Below are positions 1 to 12,300 of a stretch of DNA of 64,000 bases, piece after piece (the stretch's first letter is position 1; each line of letters starts with the position of its first letter). The stretch is from NCBI GenBank assembly GCA_002110485.1, contig MOWL01000069.1:620001-684000 (forward strand), written 5' to 3'. The stretch is from Emergomyces orientalis (taxonomy: Eukaryota; Ascomycota; Eurotiomycetes; Onygenales; Ajellomycetaceae). The notes below the pieces were generated by a model. That model was not told the DNA's origin. It ran no database searches and saw only the letters and a list, made by a program, of their open reading frames with translations. Made by a program: the position numbers and the translations under genes.

Positions 1-889
1 CCTGATTAACAACATAGGACGGTAAGGTGCGCGCGATCGTCGAGCCGATTAACCAACCCCCTGGTTGTAGGAGTTGTAGACACTGTTTTAGGAAAGAGCG
101 CGGGGAGGAGGTGCGTGGGTTGACGTGCTCGAGGACTTCGAAGAGCGTTATTATGTCGAATTTTTGGGGTTTTTGGGAAGTGGATTGGGGTGATGGTGAC
201 GAAGACGAAGACGAAGACGAGGATGAAGATGAGGAGGGTGAGGGGGAGGGGGATGGACGAAGCGCTTCCAGAGTTGTATTCTCATATTGGAATCGGCCTG
301 ATTGAAGATGGGAGTAGATGAGGGGGTCGGCGCGGGCGTGTGAGGTTGCGATTTTTATCATCGTCGGGGATGGATCGATGGCTAGGATTGAGGACGCCTG
401 AGTTACGGGTGATAGGTTTGAGGTTGTGCTTGTATTCATACTGGGACTTGGGTCGGAGTGGGGTGGGATTGTGCGGGCGAGCGATTCAGCGAAGATGCCG
501 CCGCCACAGCCTATGTCTAGGTATCGAAGGCCGAGCGGAGTAACTGTTGTTGTATTTATAGTGGTATTTGCATTTGTATTAGTGTTTGCACCTCCCTCAT
601 TATTGGAAGAGGAGGACGCGGATCTTGGATTAGATTCCGCAATGCAGGACGCTATGAATTCATGCCGGAGTGGGTTCATGAGGTGGAGGATGCGCGAAGG
701 GCCCAGAGGGTCCCACCAACTGCTGGCGAGAGAGGAGAAATGGGTGAGTTCATCTGAAGATACGGAGGAGGACGAGGAAGAGTGGTATCGGACCCTGTCG
801 AATTGTGTGGTCGTGCTGCTCGGGACATGGCGGAGGAGGGTAATATTCCGCACAGCAGACGCAGAAGTGCGGAGAGGATTGAACGCCAT
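1..889 (-). CDS. coq3: COQ3 ubiquinone O-methyltransferase, 5' part (runs off left edge)
   Basis: A frame opens at the ATG at 889-887 and stays open for 296 codons to the left edge, so the C-terminus is missing. COQ3 makes the two O-methylations of ubiquinone synthesis on the matrix side of the inner mitochondrial membrane. The first ~45 residues are rich in R, S and T with few acids, as in a mitochondrial targeting peptide. Then come a WWDP motif (58-61), HLMNPLR, and the SAM-binding motif I LDIGCGGGIFAES (124-136). The acidic strand reads ILAIDPSPTMI, and the next motif is FDIITLFEVLEHV (244-256), followed by LLQPGGWLIGSTIART. These features together are typical of the UbiG/COQ3 family. Two low-complexity insertions interrupt the fold: Asn/Thr-rich before motif I and a Ser/Pro tract at about 205-235. 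No intron is seen. The family call is strong; the start rests on the targeting peptide. Confidence 0.9.
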   Translation of the reverse strand, partial: MAFNPLRTSASAVRNITLLRHVPSSTTTQFDRVRYHSSSSSSVSSDELTHFSSLASSWWDPLGPSRILHLMNPLRHEFIASCIAESNPRSASSSSNNEGGANTNTNANTTINTTTVTPLGLRYLDIGCGGGIFAESLARTIPPHSDPSPSMNTSTTSNLSPVTQASSILAIDPSPTMIKIATSHARADPLIYSHLQSGRFQYENTTLEALRPSPSPSPSSSSSSSSSSSSSPSPQSTSQKPQKFDIITLFEVLEHVNPRTSSPRSFLKQCLQLLQPGGWLIGSTIARTLPSYVVNQ

Positions 890-1634
890 TTTTCGTGGTT
901 CTTCTACAGGGCGGCCTTTTGTGCTGGAGGAACTGAGAAAAGTACCTGGGAATTAATTAGCTCTAGATATCAAATTGAATCAAGCTCATGAGTGGGTGCT
1001 GGACAGTGAAGGTCCCGCTGGGAATGCGCTATTAGGTGTGCGGAGCTATTGGTCTGCTGTTTGAATACAGGGAAGCGCAATATTAACATACCTCTGAAGC
1101 GCAAGCTATCAGTAGGTGCAAGACCTATTGTCTTGTTCAATTGCTGCTCTCTATGGTCTTCGACTTGTCTCTGTGCCATTGATATCGCGATTTGAACGTC
1201 GAAACCGATGATGTTGGGATGCAAACTTGACAAACATCCCCTTGGCACCTCGGCATTTCGTATACCAACTTTCTCAACGCCATCATCTACAATGATGAAA
1301 GAACCTCCTCCTCTTCAACCGTGAATACATGGTTGTAATTGGTGGATAGGTATGAGTGAGTCTCACTTGTTATTTTTCCGAAATAACTACTAACATTGAG
1401 CATCAGTTACAATGCGTGGTCTAACCCGAGAGGGGCATGATGCTTGTTATCATGTATATATGGAGGGTCGCTGCTCGCTATTTATATTATTACATTTTGA
1501 GACTTTCTCCGAAACATTTCAGAAGGGCTACTTCCAAGTTTTCCCACATAAACATTAATTGTTTTTTTCATCTATTTACAAGAATGCAAACTTCTGTTTC
1601 TCCCGGAATAAAAAAGAAGCCTCTCCGTCCAAGC
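890..1634. other. intergenic: COQ3 promoter side and 3' flank of protease gene
   Basis: This 745 bp lies between the COQ3 start codon and the stop codon of the metalloprotease, both on the minus strand. It should hold the COQ3 promoter and the protease 3' UTR. No convincing exon, repeat or RNA gene was seen. Confidence 0.5.
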
Positions 1635-3734
1635 TCAGCTCTTGTCCTTCTCAACCGAACAGAATGCAGATGCACCGACAGAGGAGTCTGACTCTGATGT
1701 CGCCGTAAGATTGACTCGGGCATCGGATTCAGCGTCCTTATCCGCAGCCACGGCCACCTCCACTGTCGTCCATTCTTCAAACTTAGCTGTGGCCAACGCA
1801 TTCGGCAGCTCCACCCTCCAGCCTTTACCTTCAACAGTGGCTTTAAGCCGGTATACATCCGATTTCAGGTACTCAGACACGTCCTGTGGGTGGTGCTGCT
1901 TTCCGTCGTTGGCGGGTGAATAGAAACCGGTGTTGCGGAGCTTGAATGAGCAAGTTACTCCCCTGCGTGTTGGTTTGTTGTCGCTGCCCGATTTTACTAT
2001 GCCCTTGCTGACTTCGACGCCGCGTTTATGGGAATCCTGTTTGTCGAGTGACCGGACAGCGGTGGTGTACGCAAGTACACCGTTCTTGTCGCGGTGAGCG
2101 TCGATTATATAGAAATGTAGCCCATTTGCCTTGTCAACATACTCGTACTCACTGCCAGAACGAGTCCCAGCATGGAACAGCGCATCAGCCAACTGACGGA
2201 AGTCGCCGATGCTGATCATTGCTGGTGTTCCATCCGGCCTATAGAAGTCCACAACATTTATATCTTGAGGGTTCGCGTCAATTGTCCACTGGTAAGTGCC
2301 TCGAGCCTCAGACTTGGTCTTACTGATCATGACCCCCGAGTCCGGAGTAAAGGAATCGGGACCCATGCGGTCGATGACCTCAACGTCGTAACCATTGTAA
2401 CCACCTCCATCACAGAATGGGTCAGTCTTCGTATCACAAGGCGGCGACTTGTCCGCATCCATTGTGATGCGAATGCCCATCAGATCTCCTTTACCTGGAA
2501 CAACAGAACGAGTTGTTAAACGGGCCACAACAATGCCAGAGTTTGGCAGCCCTTCGCGCGACAGCTGAATGAGGTTTTCATTGTCGACCAGTTTGAGCTG
2601 AATTTTATCGCGCATTGTGTGTAGTGACCCCAAGGAGCCTCCTTGCGTGGGAGGGATGTGCCAGCGCGTGTGGGGCCCTCCAGGACCATTAAAACTGCCT
2701 CGAGACAGCATGGACCAAGGCCCAGTGTAAGACCGTTGAGGCGGGTTTCCATAGGGATTGTTGTAATTATCACCAATGTCAAGCAAATGGCTAAGCTCGT
2801 GCGCAAAGACACCCATACCCGAACTCTCAGTCTGGGTCGATGACCCTCCAGCAGCATTAGGCCAGATGCATGCCGACGAGGCCCACGATGACCATTCTAC
2901 ATAGCGAGTTTTTGCGAAATTCGGCTGCATTGGATTATTGGCTGATTTTGGAGGGCCAAATTTATCGGGGACGTCTTCTGGCGTCTGAAAGAGCATTTCA
3001 CCAAATTCCTGCCATGAGGATGACTCGTCTTGGCCTGCGGAAAGGATAAAAATGAGTTCAAAGGAGTCGGCTGTCTCATTACCAACGTCCGAGCGCCAGG
3101 CACCAAGCGTATCGGTGCGGATATTGAGATAACACGTCTCGCCCGTAGGACACGCTCCATCGTTCTTCCCCTCTTCGATGCCGTACTGGTATGATTTCGA
3201 AGGCAACTTGTAAGGGCCAAACGCAGTGAGGTCGACGCCATAACGGCCCATCGAGTCCGACATCCAGTACTCATGGAGCGTGTGTCCGTTGTTGAGCTCA
3301 TCAGGTTTGTTAAGGAAGTCGCGGTAAAAGGCTGGTACCCCCTCGCGCGTAAGACCAGTGGGTGCGTTATGCTGCGGGTTACCGAAAGGCGTGGACCCTT
3401 TCTTCTGGATGATGGAAAATGGCAGGTTCGGGTAGTCGACGGTAACTAACGCGATGTTGAAATTGCGCACCGAACCCTTTCTGGCCGGGTCCGCCCAACT
3501 GGTACCCGGCGGAGCTTTCCAGTCGTTCCAAGTCATATTATCGGGATTCACCCAGTTTTGGGGATCCAGCACCGCAAAGGGATCATTGCTTTTGAGATTG
3601 CCGCCATTCACACTGATTTCATCATCAATTTGTAAGGCTCTAGCTGGTTGGCTGAGTAGGGATAGTGATAGCGCGCTGGTGATAAGTGGTCCCAGAACTC
3701 CCCAGGAGCGAGGAGACGCGTCGAAAAGCTTCAT
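1635..3734 (-). CDS. secreted M6-family zinc metalloprotease
   Basis: A single exon encodes 699 residues. The frame extends further upstream only with a non-ATG start; the first ATG, at 3734, gives a good signal peptide: a short basic start, a hydrophobic stretch, then a likely cleavage after ARA near residue 34. The zinc motif HELSHLLDIGD (312-322) is the HExxHxxxxxD form of the M6 peptidase family (immune inhibitor A-like), with H312, H316 and probably D322 as ligands and E313 as the general base. Downstream is a Gly/Asn/Pro-rich segment, then a beta-rich C-terminal half with a CDTKTDPFCDGGGYNG element. Several NxT/S sites fit secretion. The natural substrate cannot be told from sequence. 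The next gene upstream, ENA, shares the strand but is far off, so no functional link is implied. Confidence 0.85.
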   Translation of the reverse strand: MKLFDASPRSWGVLGPLITSALSLSLLSQPARALQIDDEISVNGGNLKSNDPFAVLDPQNWVNPDNMTWNDWKAPPGTSWADPARKGSVRNFNIALVTVDYPNLPFSIIQKKGSTPFGNPQHNAPTGLTREGVPAFYRDFLNKPDELNNGHTLHEYWMSDSMGRYGVDLTAFGPYKLPSKSYQYGIEEGKNDGACPTGETCYLNIRTDTLGAWRSDVGNETADSFELIFILSAGQDESSSWQEFGEMLFQTPEDVPDKFGPPKSANNPMQPNFAKTRYVEWSSWASSACIWPNAAGGSSTQTESSGMGVFAHELSHLLDIGDNYNNPYGNPPQRSYTGPWSMLSRGSFNGPGGPHTRWHIPPTQGGSLGSLHTMRDKIQLKLVDNENLIQLSREGLPNSGIVVARLTTRSVVPGKGDLMGIRITMDADKSPPCDTKTDPFCDGGGYNGYDVEVIDRMGPDSFTPDSGVMISKTKSEARGTYQWTIDANPQDINVVDFYRPDGTPAMISIGDFRQLADALFHAGTRSGSEYEYVDKANGLHFYIIDAHRDKNGVLAYTTAVRSLDKQDSHKRGVEVSKGIVKSGSDNKPTRRGVTCSFKLRNTGFYSPANDGKQHHPQDVSEYLKSDVYRLKATVEGKGWRVELPNALATAKFEEWTTVEVAVAADKDAESDARVNLTATSESDSSVGASAFCSVEKDKS

Positions 3735-5388
3735 CCTTTGCTTTAGCGCTGAAGGATACTTGAAGCTCAGGGGCAAAATTAATAGAACGGCGTTCACCCC
3801 GTTTGAACCGCGAACTCCCTAGGGGCAGAAAGTTGACTACGGGGAATCCTAAGAAGGCAGCGGTGCATCCCCTTTATTTATAATCATTGAACGATCACCT
3901 TGTCACATTAGTTCAACCCTGCACACACAAACAATACAGACATGTCCTCCGTGCCATGTCGAGACTGTCCAAAATACTGATCCTTCAATGGTCGATTGCG
4001 CCTATCCATGGTTCCTATGGTTCCTGCTGGGTATCGATCCCAGCTTCGCGCTGCACGATGCAACCTCAACACGTAGTCACCTTGGTAATATTTATCGACC
4101 TGCTGCAAACATCCGATCCTGGTTGGCTTTTCGGGGTGATCGTCAGTAATACATAAGGCAAGCCAAGCGCTGACCCGACTTACATAGCGTATTTCTTGCG
4201 CACTCCCGTGCCAAGATGAGGCCAAGATGAGCTTGAGCTAACCCCTGCATCCTCCAGCAACCTGGCGAAGATCACCGACCCTATCCTCATTCCCCTGCTG
4301 GATTCCAGGTAGTTACGACATTGCTGGATGAGTTGCCTAGGTCCTCGTTTACAAATATTAGCTTCGCATTATTTCTACTTGCCTTCTCTCAATGAAGCCA
4401 GAAAGAAACCCCCCGCCCCCCCCGGGTTCAGAAGCCACTCAAGCGCCAATTGCCAACTGGTTTTCTGTGATATATTCAAGATTTATCACGAACGCATGTT
4501 CTGGGCGTGGCTGTGATTCACCCCCATCCGACTTTACCCCTCTTGAGATGCCGTCTTGGTTACTCCGTTATAGTGGTATGAAAGTTGTTTTGTTTCCTCT
4601 GCCGTTTAGATTCGTAAAGGGAAGGGATATATTATCTCTGCGAGACTCAGACCCTTGCCGGTTTCACGAGGTTTCTCATAGAGTGTCTAGCGGTGCAACC
4701 TATTTTCCGCCAAGTGCGCCTTCATCTGTTCCCCCAAGAACGAACTATCAGTGTGATAGTGCAGAGTTCCAATCATCGTTAATTTACTGAATTTGTTACA
4801 ATTTCAAAAAACACATGTGCTGCCAGCTGATATAGGTTCCCCATCCTATGTATATAACCCCCTAGGTACCTCTAGATTTATCAGCCCCAGCTGGGCCTTG
4901 CCTAGGCGCTTAGCGATGGACTAGGTAGATGGTTAAAGGGGAGTAGAGTACACCAGAGAAGAATCGGCTGCACGAAATTTGCTCCCCATTGGTAAGAAAA
5001 GGAACGCGATAATCAAAACCAAATTCAATGATCTTATATGCATTTTTATTGTGTATGTGGTAACTAGACTCATATCTAAGTAGTCGTCATAAATAATTAG
5101 AGCATATCCAGACATACCTTCTTCAACAATAAACAGTAGAAATCGAACCGCCATTTTATATCATCATCCACCAGTTGACAGCCAATCCATCGGCGCATCA
5201 CACTGTTGCAACAACTCTTGACAACAGAATTTTCACTATTTCCCAAAGTCAAACCTTGAAATACAAAATCCAAGGGGAATAGAAACAGGTGATCCCAAAA
5301 CAGAAAAAGCCAATGTAAAAATCACCGTTAGAGGCACGAGCATTATCATCATATGCCCATTTTCATCCTTTGCCCCCTTTATGTATCC
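3735..5388. other. intergenic, no gene seen
   Basis: This 1.65 kb lies between the protease start and the ENA stop codon. It would carry the protease promoter and the ENA 3' UTR. Open frames here are short, have no recognisable motifs and lack splice-linked partners. Confidence 0.5.
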
Positions 5389-8300
5389 TCACACTTCCTC
5401 CTTCACTCGCCGGGGGGCAGGGGCATGTGCACTCGCGCTCCGCACGCGGCCATTATTGGTATCTCTTCCAGTAACACTGGATCTCTCACTCTCCGGGCCA
5501 AAACTCTTCTCGCTTCCCCTTGTCAGTGTGCGAGCAAAGGAGAAGAATCCTTGTCTGAGACCCAACTCGTGGCTTGGCCAGCGTCGTCGCAAGCTCAATC
5601 CACCAGCACCACCATAGTCCTCTCCCTCTGCGAACCAGCCGGTCCTTCGCTTAACCATCTTCCACGCCTCCACGCCAAGTACGAATACAAATATGGATCC
5701 AAATGCCAGACCCCATTCCCAGGTGATACCGCGGTGCTTAAAAACCTGCGTGTTTAGGCCGGGTATATAGACTGCGGGGAAGACTGAGATGAACCCGATA
5801 ACCACAGCCCAGAAGAGAAATTTGTTCTCCCATATGTCGCGGAAGAATGGGAAAGAAGGGAAGCGGTCTTCGCTGCGATCGCGCATCGGATCTAGGTTGA
5901 ACATGCTGTTGCGAAGGTGTTTGAATTCCCATGCAGAGATGAGGATGAGCCATGTGAGTTCGGCGAAGACGGCGGCGCGGGCGCGGAATACGACATGACA
6001 GCTATCATTGGAAGAACCGTTGCAATCGATCCCTAGGTCATCCGTTCCATTCCCGACACCGTATATAACGATAACGAATGTGAGCAGCGTACAGGCTCCC
6101 ATGATGATACCGTAAATTACCATGTCAGCGATGATTTGCCAAGTGAAGACTCCCTTTTTCGTATCATGCGGAGGACGATGCATCACGTCCATACTGGCTT
6201 TCTCACGACCGAGGCCAAACGCAGGGAATGAAGATGTCAACATATTAATCCAGAGAATCTGCAGTGGTGAGAGCGGGAAAACGGAAATCCCGGACCTATC
6301 CTGGAAACCAAGTCCGACAATTAGGAGTACAACTTCGCCCACATTGGAAGTGAGGAGATGGAGAATAAATTTCTGAATATTATCAAACATGCGCCTGCCT
6401 TCCTCAATTGCGTTGACAATGCTGGCGAAATTATCGTCCGTGAGCACAATGTCAGCGGCAGATTTAGCCACGTCTGAGCCAGCCATGCCCATCGCGATAC
6501 CAACATCTGCAGCTTGTAGTGATGGAGCGTCGTTGACGCCATCTCCAGTCATGGCACAGTATCGGTGGCGACGATGGAGAGCAGCAATCATTCGAGTTTT
6601 TGTGTCTGGGGCGCACCGTGCGATTACCAAGGGGAGAGAAGGCAAAGCATCGATTTCTTCATCAGTCATACCGTCGAACTCTGCTGCAGTTTTCACCAGC
6701 GAGCCAGCCTCTTCCACTGATAGTGTTCCGGGGTTGCGCGGAAGGATACCAACTTCTTTTGCAATGGCGGTGGCAGTTGATGGATGATCACCAGTAAGCA
6801 TGTGGACACGAATTCCAGCCATGGTACATTCTAAGATCGAAAGTTAGTAATCTTTTCAATATATGTAATTAAAAATACATTCTGGGTGAAACATACCTTT
6901 AACCGCGTCCTTAGTTTCCAATCGAGGGGGATCATACAAACCAGCCAAACCGAGAAGAGTCAAGTCTTTTTCGATTTCCTCTCGCGGCATTTGCAAATGA
7001 GGGTCGACCTCAGCAGGGCCAGCTTTTTGTGCAATTCCAAGCACACGTAGACCCTGTTCAGCAAGAAAGTCCATCTGCTCAAGGATTTCCTCTTTCTTTT
7101 TCTGAGTCATGGGTTCTTGATGTTCTCCCAGCCCAACGGTTGTGCAAAGGTCGAGGATCCTTTCGACCGCACCTTTCGTGAAAACAATAGTTTTAGGCTC
7201 ATCGGCATGGCGGTAGATAACTGACATACGCTTGACGGTACTATCAAATGGGTATTCGGCTAGTTGCTTCCAACCACGTTGGGTTTCAAGGGCCTTTTTT
7301 CCAAGACCGAATCGGTGAGAAAACACTTGGAGCGCAACCTCAGTAGGGTCACCCATAGTCTGCCAACTGTCGGATTCTGCATCATGCCTCACTGTTGCCA
7401 AATTACACAACGCAGCCGACTGAACGAATGCCTCAAGTTCGGGAACCATCTCGGGCAGCGCATCCTCTTCAAGATTTTCCCCCTTTGCAGAAGGCGTTTC
7501 ATTGCGTTCCTCAATACGACGTTGATCACGCTCCTCCTTTTCAGCAGGGATATCGAATTTCAGGCCAGCGGTAGAACGCAGCGCGTCCTGCTCAGCACGC
7601 TTGCGTTCCCGTTCCAGCTCAGCCTCCTGTTTTGATGCTGGAGGTTGCCCTAAAGTGATTGTCCCCCGAGTGGGATTGTTGGCATCATCGGATTTGTGGA
7701 GGCTATAAATACCAACTCCTGGAATCCAGGCCTTGCGGGTAACCATTTGACCTTGGGTAAGCGTTCCCGTTTTGTCAGAGCAGATATTAGTGACACCACC
7801 CAGAGCTTCAAGTGCACTTAGTTGCCGTACCACCACTTTCCGCTTTCTCATCTGGGTCATGCCAACAACCATAGTAATTGTTAGGACAGCGATAAGGGAC
7901 TCGGGAATGATAGCAATACCTGAGGTGAAGGGAAGATAAAATGTTAGTGATGAATATATCACGGTGCAGCCAAAACGCGCAAAGTGGGTATGAATACATA
8001 CCAGTTGAAATTGCATAGATTGCCACCTCATTTGTAACGTTGAAACGATTAACACCGAAGACAATAATCGCAAGCAAGAGAGCGCATCCGAATAGTACGT
8101 AGGCCAGTTTGCTAAGTTTGATTTGCAAAGGTGTTCCTTCCGTGAGGCCAAGGAATTTCCCGATGCTGTCCCACACGCGAAGAGCACCACCTTTGAACGG
8201 TTGGAAATTTCCATATTTCCTTCGAGACATAGAACGGCCAGCTTTGCGCTTTTTACCTTGCATGGATTGTGCGATTTTTCCGATTTCAGTGTACATGCCA

Positions 8301-9385
8301 GTGAAAACGATAATGCCCCGACCACGACCCTTGGTGACGGTTGAGGACGAGTAAGCCATGTTTAGGCGGTCTCCGACACCAGTCTCCAGCTCAGTGCCGG
8401 TAGGGCTGAAATCGGTCTCCTTAGCTACCGGAAGAGCTTCACCCGTTAGGATCTTCTCATCGCACTCGAGATTCATGGAGTCGAAGAGTCGAAGATCAGC
8501 TGGAACAGTGTCCCCCATTTTGATCTGAACAATATCGCCAGGCACAACTTCACCCGATGGAATTGTTGTTTCATGGCCATTTCTAATCACAGTGGCAGAG
8601 GGCGAGGAGAGGGATCGGAGAGAGTCCATCTTCTTCTCCGCCTTAAATTCTTGGTAGAAGCCAATAAGGACATTTCCCACGATAACAGCGGTAATCACTC
8701 CTCCTTCCACATAATCAGAGACACCGTATGAGAGGGCCATAGCTAAAACGAGGACCTGGTCCGCAAAATTATGATTACTATATAGTTCCCAAACATGGTT
8801 GTACAAATCGAAGTTCTAAAATTCAAGATGATAAAAAGCAGGGCAAGGGGCTGATGGACAAAGTTCCGGGATATCATAAAAGCTCAAGGGTCACAGAGAT
8901 AACAATTAAAAAAAATCTTCTACTACCAATCTTTGGCGAACTACGTTCTCTTCGGCCCTCCACGTCCCCCATCTAAAAGCACATGGCAAAAACACCAAAG
9001 GACCATCAGAAGGCGGAGTGGAGACTTAAACAAAGTAAAACGCAGCTGCAGTGAAGTAACAACAGTATATAGATGGATCATTCTCGAAAGCCTCGTCGGG
9101 AAACTGAAGAGAATATGAGAGGAAAAAGCACATAGGGAAGTAGTAATAGAAGAGACGTACCAGGATCATCGCATTTGAAATTTGTTTCCCCAGCAGAGTA
9201 TACCACTTAGCTCCCCCTTCTCCATCCAAGCGGTTGGGCCCATACTCACCCTGGAGTTTCACGACGTTGGCATCGGATAAGCCAGTTTCTGTGTTCGTAT
9301 TGAGGAGCTGGGCCACCTCATCGATAGAGAGCAGAAAAGGATGTTTCTCATACTCCTGTTTGGCAGTGCTTTTGGGGCCTCCCAT
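5389..9385 (-). CDS. ena: ENA-type sodium/potassium P-type ATPase (type IID)
   Basis: Four exons, 9161-9385, 8002-8755, 6897-7919 and 5389-6830, join in frame to give 1147 residues; all introns have GT/AG ends (405, 82 and 66 bp). The protein has the full P-type set: TGEA in the actuator domain (179-182), the phosphorylation motif DKTGTLTQG with D375, a TGD motif (680-682), and the hinge TGDGVND (762-768). Membrane helix 4 reads IPESLIAVLTIT, and helix 2 is preceded by SYGVSDYVEGGVITAVIVGNV. Both fit fungal ENA pumps; Ca2+ pumps of the SERCA/PMR1 type carry IPEGLPAVVT instead. ENA pumps export Na+ or K+ across the plasma membrane at high salt or alkaline pH. The nucleotide-binding domain has a highly charged insertion (about 415-470). 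The C-terminal tail is basic and Ser-rich, a plausible regulatory site. Confidence 0.93.
8756..9160 (-). other. long first intron of the ENA gene
   Basis: The donor GTACGT and the acceptor ..CCAG bound a 405 bp intron between ..SNAMIL and VLVLAMALSYG. This is four to six times longer than the other introns of the gene. The ORF continues a short way into both intron ends, but the family alignment breaks there. Confidence 0.8.
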
Positions 9386-12300
9386 CGCGCAGAGACCTGC
9401 CTAGGTAATATATAATTTGGTTTCTTTTTGAACGCTTAGGTCGAGGTATAATCAGATTAATAGACCGGACAATATTTGTTAAGACGAATAAGCAGATTAA
9501 TAAGGCTGTTCTTAGCCGTAATCAAACGAGGTAGAAACGTAGAATGGCCCAAAAAGCGGTGCAGAGAAATTCGGTGCCTGAATAACCAAAAGATGTTGGG
9601 TCAGTAGACCCATTCGATATAGAAATCTAATTAAAAACCGGGCGAAAGGCGCAACGGTTAGTATGGTTTCATGGGGTTGTGAAAATGGGGAGGGGAATGA
9701 CGTACAAGACAAAAGCCTATATATGGCCCGTCTGACAAGACAAGAGGATGATACAATTAGAGAATATCAGCGACTGTATGGGGGTTAGTTTCGTTAATAC
9801 CCAGACGATCATATAGGTATATAGCTGCAGAGTTGATATCAAATATTAATATTTTTACCTATCCTCCTAGAAAAGCAGAAGGAAGGAAGGAATGAAGGAA
9901 GGGAGGAAGGGAGGAAGAAGAAAAGAGGAATGAGTTTCCTCTTGACGTCAAATTTAATATAGCCAAAAGTTAAAAGTTGATATTGTTTCGAGGGAAAGAG
10001 TTAAAGAGATGGGTCTGACAAGATATGAAACAAAAAAGGGCAAGATCCAGCCGGAGTGGGAACGTCGAGAGCTTTATTTATATAAATCGCCGCCGGGGTT
10101 TCTCACCATACCAAGATCTGCCTACTCTGCCTATCGGCGGCCCAACCTAAAGTCCTGGGTTTGGTATGATGAAATCTCGCCCTTCTCCTCCTCCCCCGCC
10201 CAATCCCCTTTCTAGGTTCTTGGCCGCCGACGGACCCATGGATAACGCGATAAGTCCTGACCAGTGGGAAATCTTGGCTCTTGGCGAGGGCGAGTTCCGT
10301 GTATAATGTCCAGCAACTCCGTGGCAGGCTGTTCATTCCACCGATCCCCCCCTTCGCTCTATTATTCTCTTCCCCCACACCCCTCCTTCAAGAGCCTCCT
10401 CATTCTCTTACTCAATCACATTATCATCAGTTGATGCACCATCCCACAAGCACATATGTGGCCATCATACATGAGTAGACCGGCAATGAATTTGAAGAAA
10501 TCGATTGGTCAATTGCTGCCAAATTTGGTCCTGGGTGGTTGGACATTTGGAAAGTTTCCACACTAGCAAACTCAACCATATGCAAGTAGCATCTGGGCAG
10601 CCATATGTTTTTTGTGCATAATTCGCCTCGTTTTCAGGTAATTAACAGACAAGGTTTATGTCATGTTTTCAGAGGCACAAAAATCTGATCTTCATCATTG
10701 AACGGGGCCAGTAGTCGGAATGTTATCATCTTAGCGTCTCGAAGTCGTTCAGAAGGCTCTTAGTGCCTTGGCAGCTGTCGTCTCCCTGGCACGTGTCCAC
10801 GCTCGCCACGCCTTAGTTCTGACTCTTCGGGTTATAAGAAGACGCCGGGACCAGATCTCGGAAGCCTGTACGGAGTAGGTAGTAGCGGCGTTGCGTAGAT
10901 AAACACAAAGTAAGTGCTGTACATATACCTAGGCGTATCAATTTTTTTTTAAATTTTTTTTACGTTTTTTTCTTCTTTTTTCTTCCAAACTTAATTCCCT
11001 CCAGCCTGTATCATTTTAAGAGATTCCGCCAACTTTCCTCAAAGTGTAAAACAGCATTCCTGACCCCTGTCTGCTCTCCTCCCTCGCGGGCTGAACTCCT
11101 CCTCCGAAGCCAAGAGCCCAAGCCTGTTCCCATTGGATGGCGGAGAGGAAATATGGCCACGTGATCCACCGCCGCGCTGATCCAAGCACGCCAACTGTGC
11201 AAAGGAGGCCCAGAACAACATCCCAGAAACCAATCATGGCACTGCCTGGCGAGATATGGAGCTGGTGTCACGTCATTATGCATGAGAAAGGCGGCCTGAG
11301 CAGCGGAAATGTCTTGGTGTGCCAAGAGGCTTGTGTGGCTTAGCGCGGGGTTCCTGGTGGCGGTTGTGGACACTAAATTGCAAGGAACTTGGCGTTCTTT
11401 ATCTCCGGAATCGGGTACGGGAGCGGCAGAAGGAGGAGGAATAATTAAATAGGAGGATGCTATATCAGCCGAAAGAAGGATGTAGAAGCTCAAGGAAACC
11501 AACCAAATCGCTACTGAAGAAACTGTTCTGCTTCCGAAAATGTCCTTTTATTTTTATTTTTATTTTTATTTTATTTTTATTTTTTGCCCGTATAATCCCC
11601 AAGGAGATGGGAGGGACACACGGACTACGCAGTTAGTACCGAGTAGCTCATGCAAGCTTTCGGTCTGGTGAATGGGAGGTTTGGTGGACAATACGGACCC
11701 ATTCCCGATGCTGATTCTGAAACATCTCCGCCACATAAATATACAGACTTCCTACACAAAATGCAACCCAATTGATGTATGTAACTTATCCAACTCAGGC
11801 AATTCAAATTAACACTCCAAACCACTGATTCACCCATATTCCGATCCAAATGGAGTCAAGGCATGAAAATTCAGCAGAGCCAACCCTTTTCCCCTCCCGG
11901 ACCGCCTGTTCCCCTTATTGCCGCTGAATCTCCCCCCCCCCAAACTTCGGAAAAAGCAATAAGCATGTAGGGAAGCAGACGACGGGTACACACCGCAACT
12001 TAACTCCCTCTCCGGCCCGTTTGTCGCTTGTAGGTAGGGTATCATGCACCAACAACGTCTATCAACAGTACGTGGTACATCCACATCCAACCCTTCCGCC
12101 CCTCGTCCTATCAGCAAGATTAACTTTCCGACAATCTTCCCTCTCCCCTTCACCTTCCGTCCCCCCTGGAAAAATTTTCCTCCCGGCTCTCCCGCTAACG
12201 CCTAATCAAACCATCCCCTCACCTGCCCTCCCGACCCAACTAACCCTTATTATCTGGGGAATAAAAGTCTCGTGATATCAAGCTGTAATTCCTATCCATT

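Noticed and set aside
27..305. Plus-strand Asp/Glu-rich frame
   Set aside because: It starts at GTG and is antisense to the Ser/Pro tract of COQ3.
495..956. Plus-strand frame with a hydrophobic stretch resembling a membrane protein
   Set aside because: It is antisense to the COQ3 coding frame, whose motifs (LDIGCGGG, HLMNPLR) are unmistakable.
11011..11502. 163-codon minus frame in the ENA-BRAP2 gap
   Set aside because: It has no motif, no partner exons and a skewed composition, so it is probably chance.
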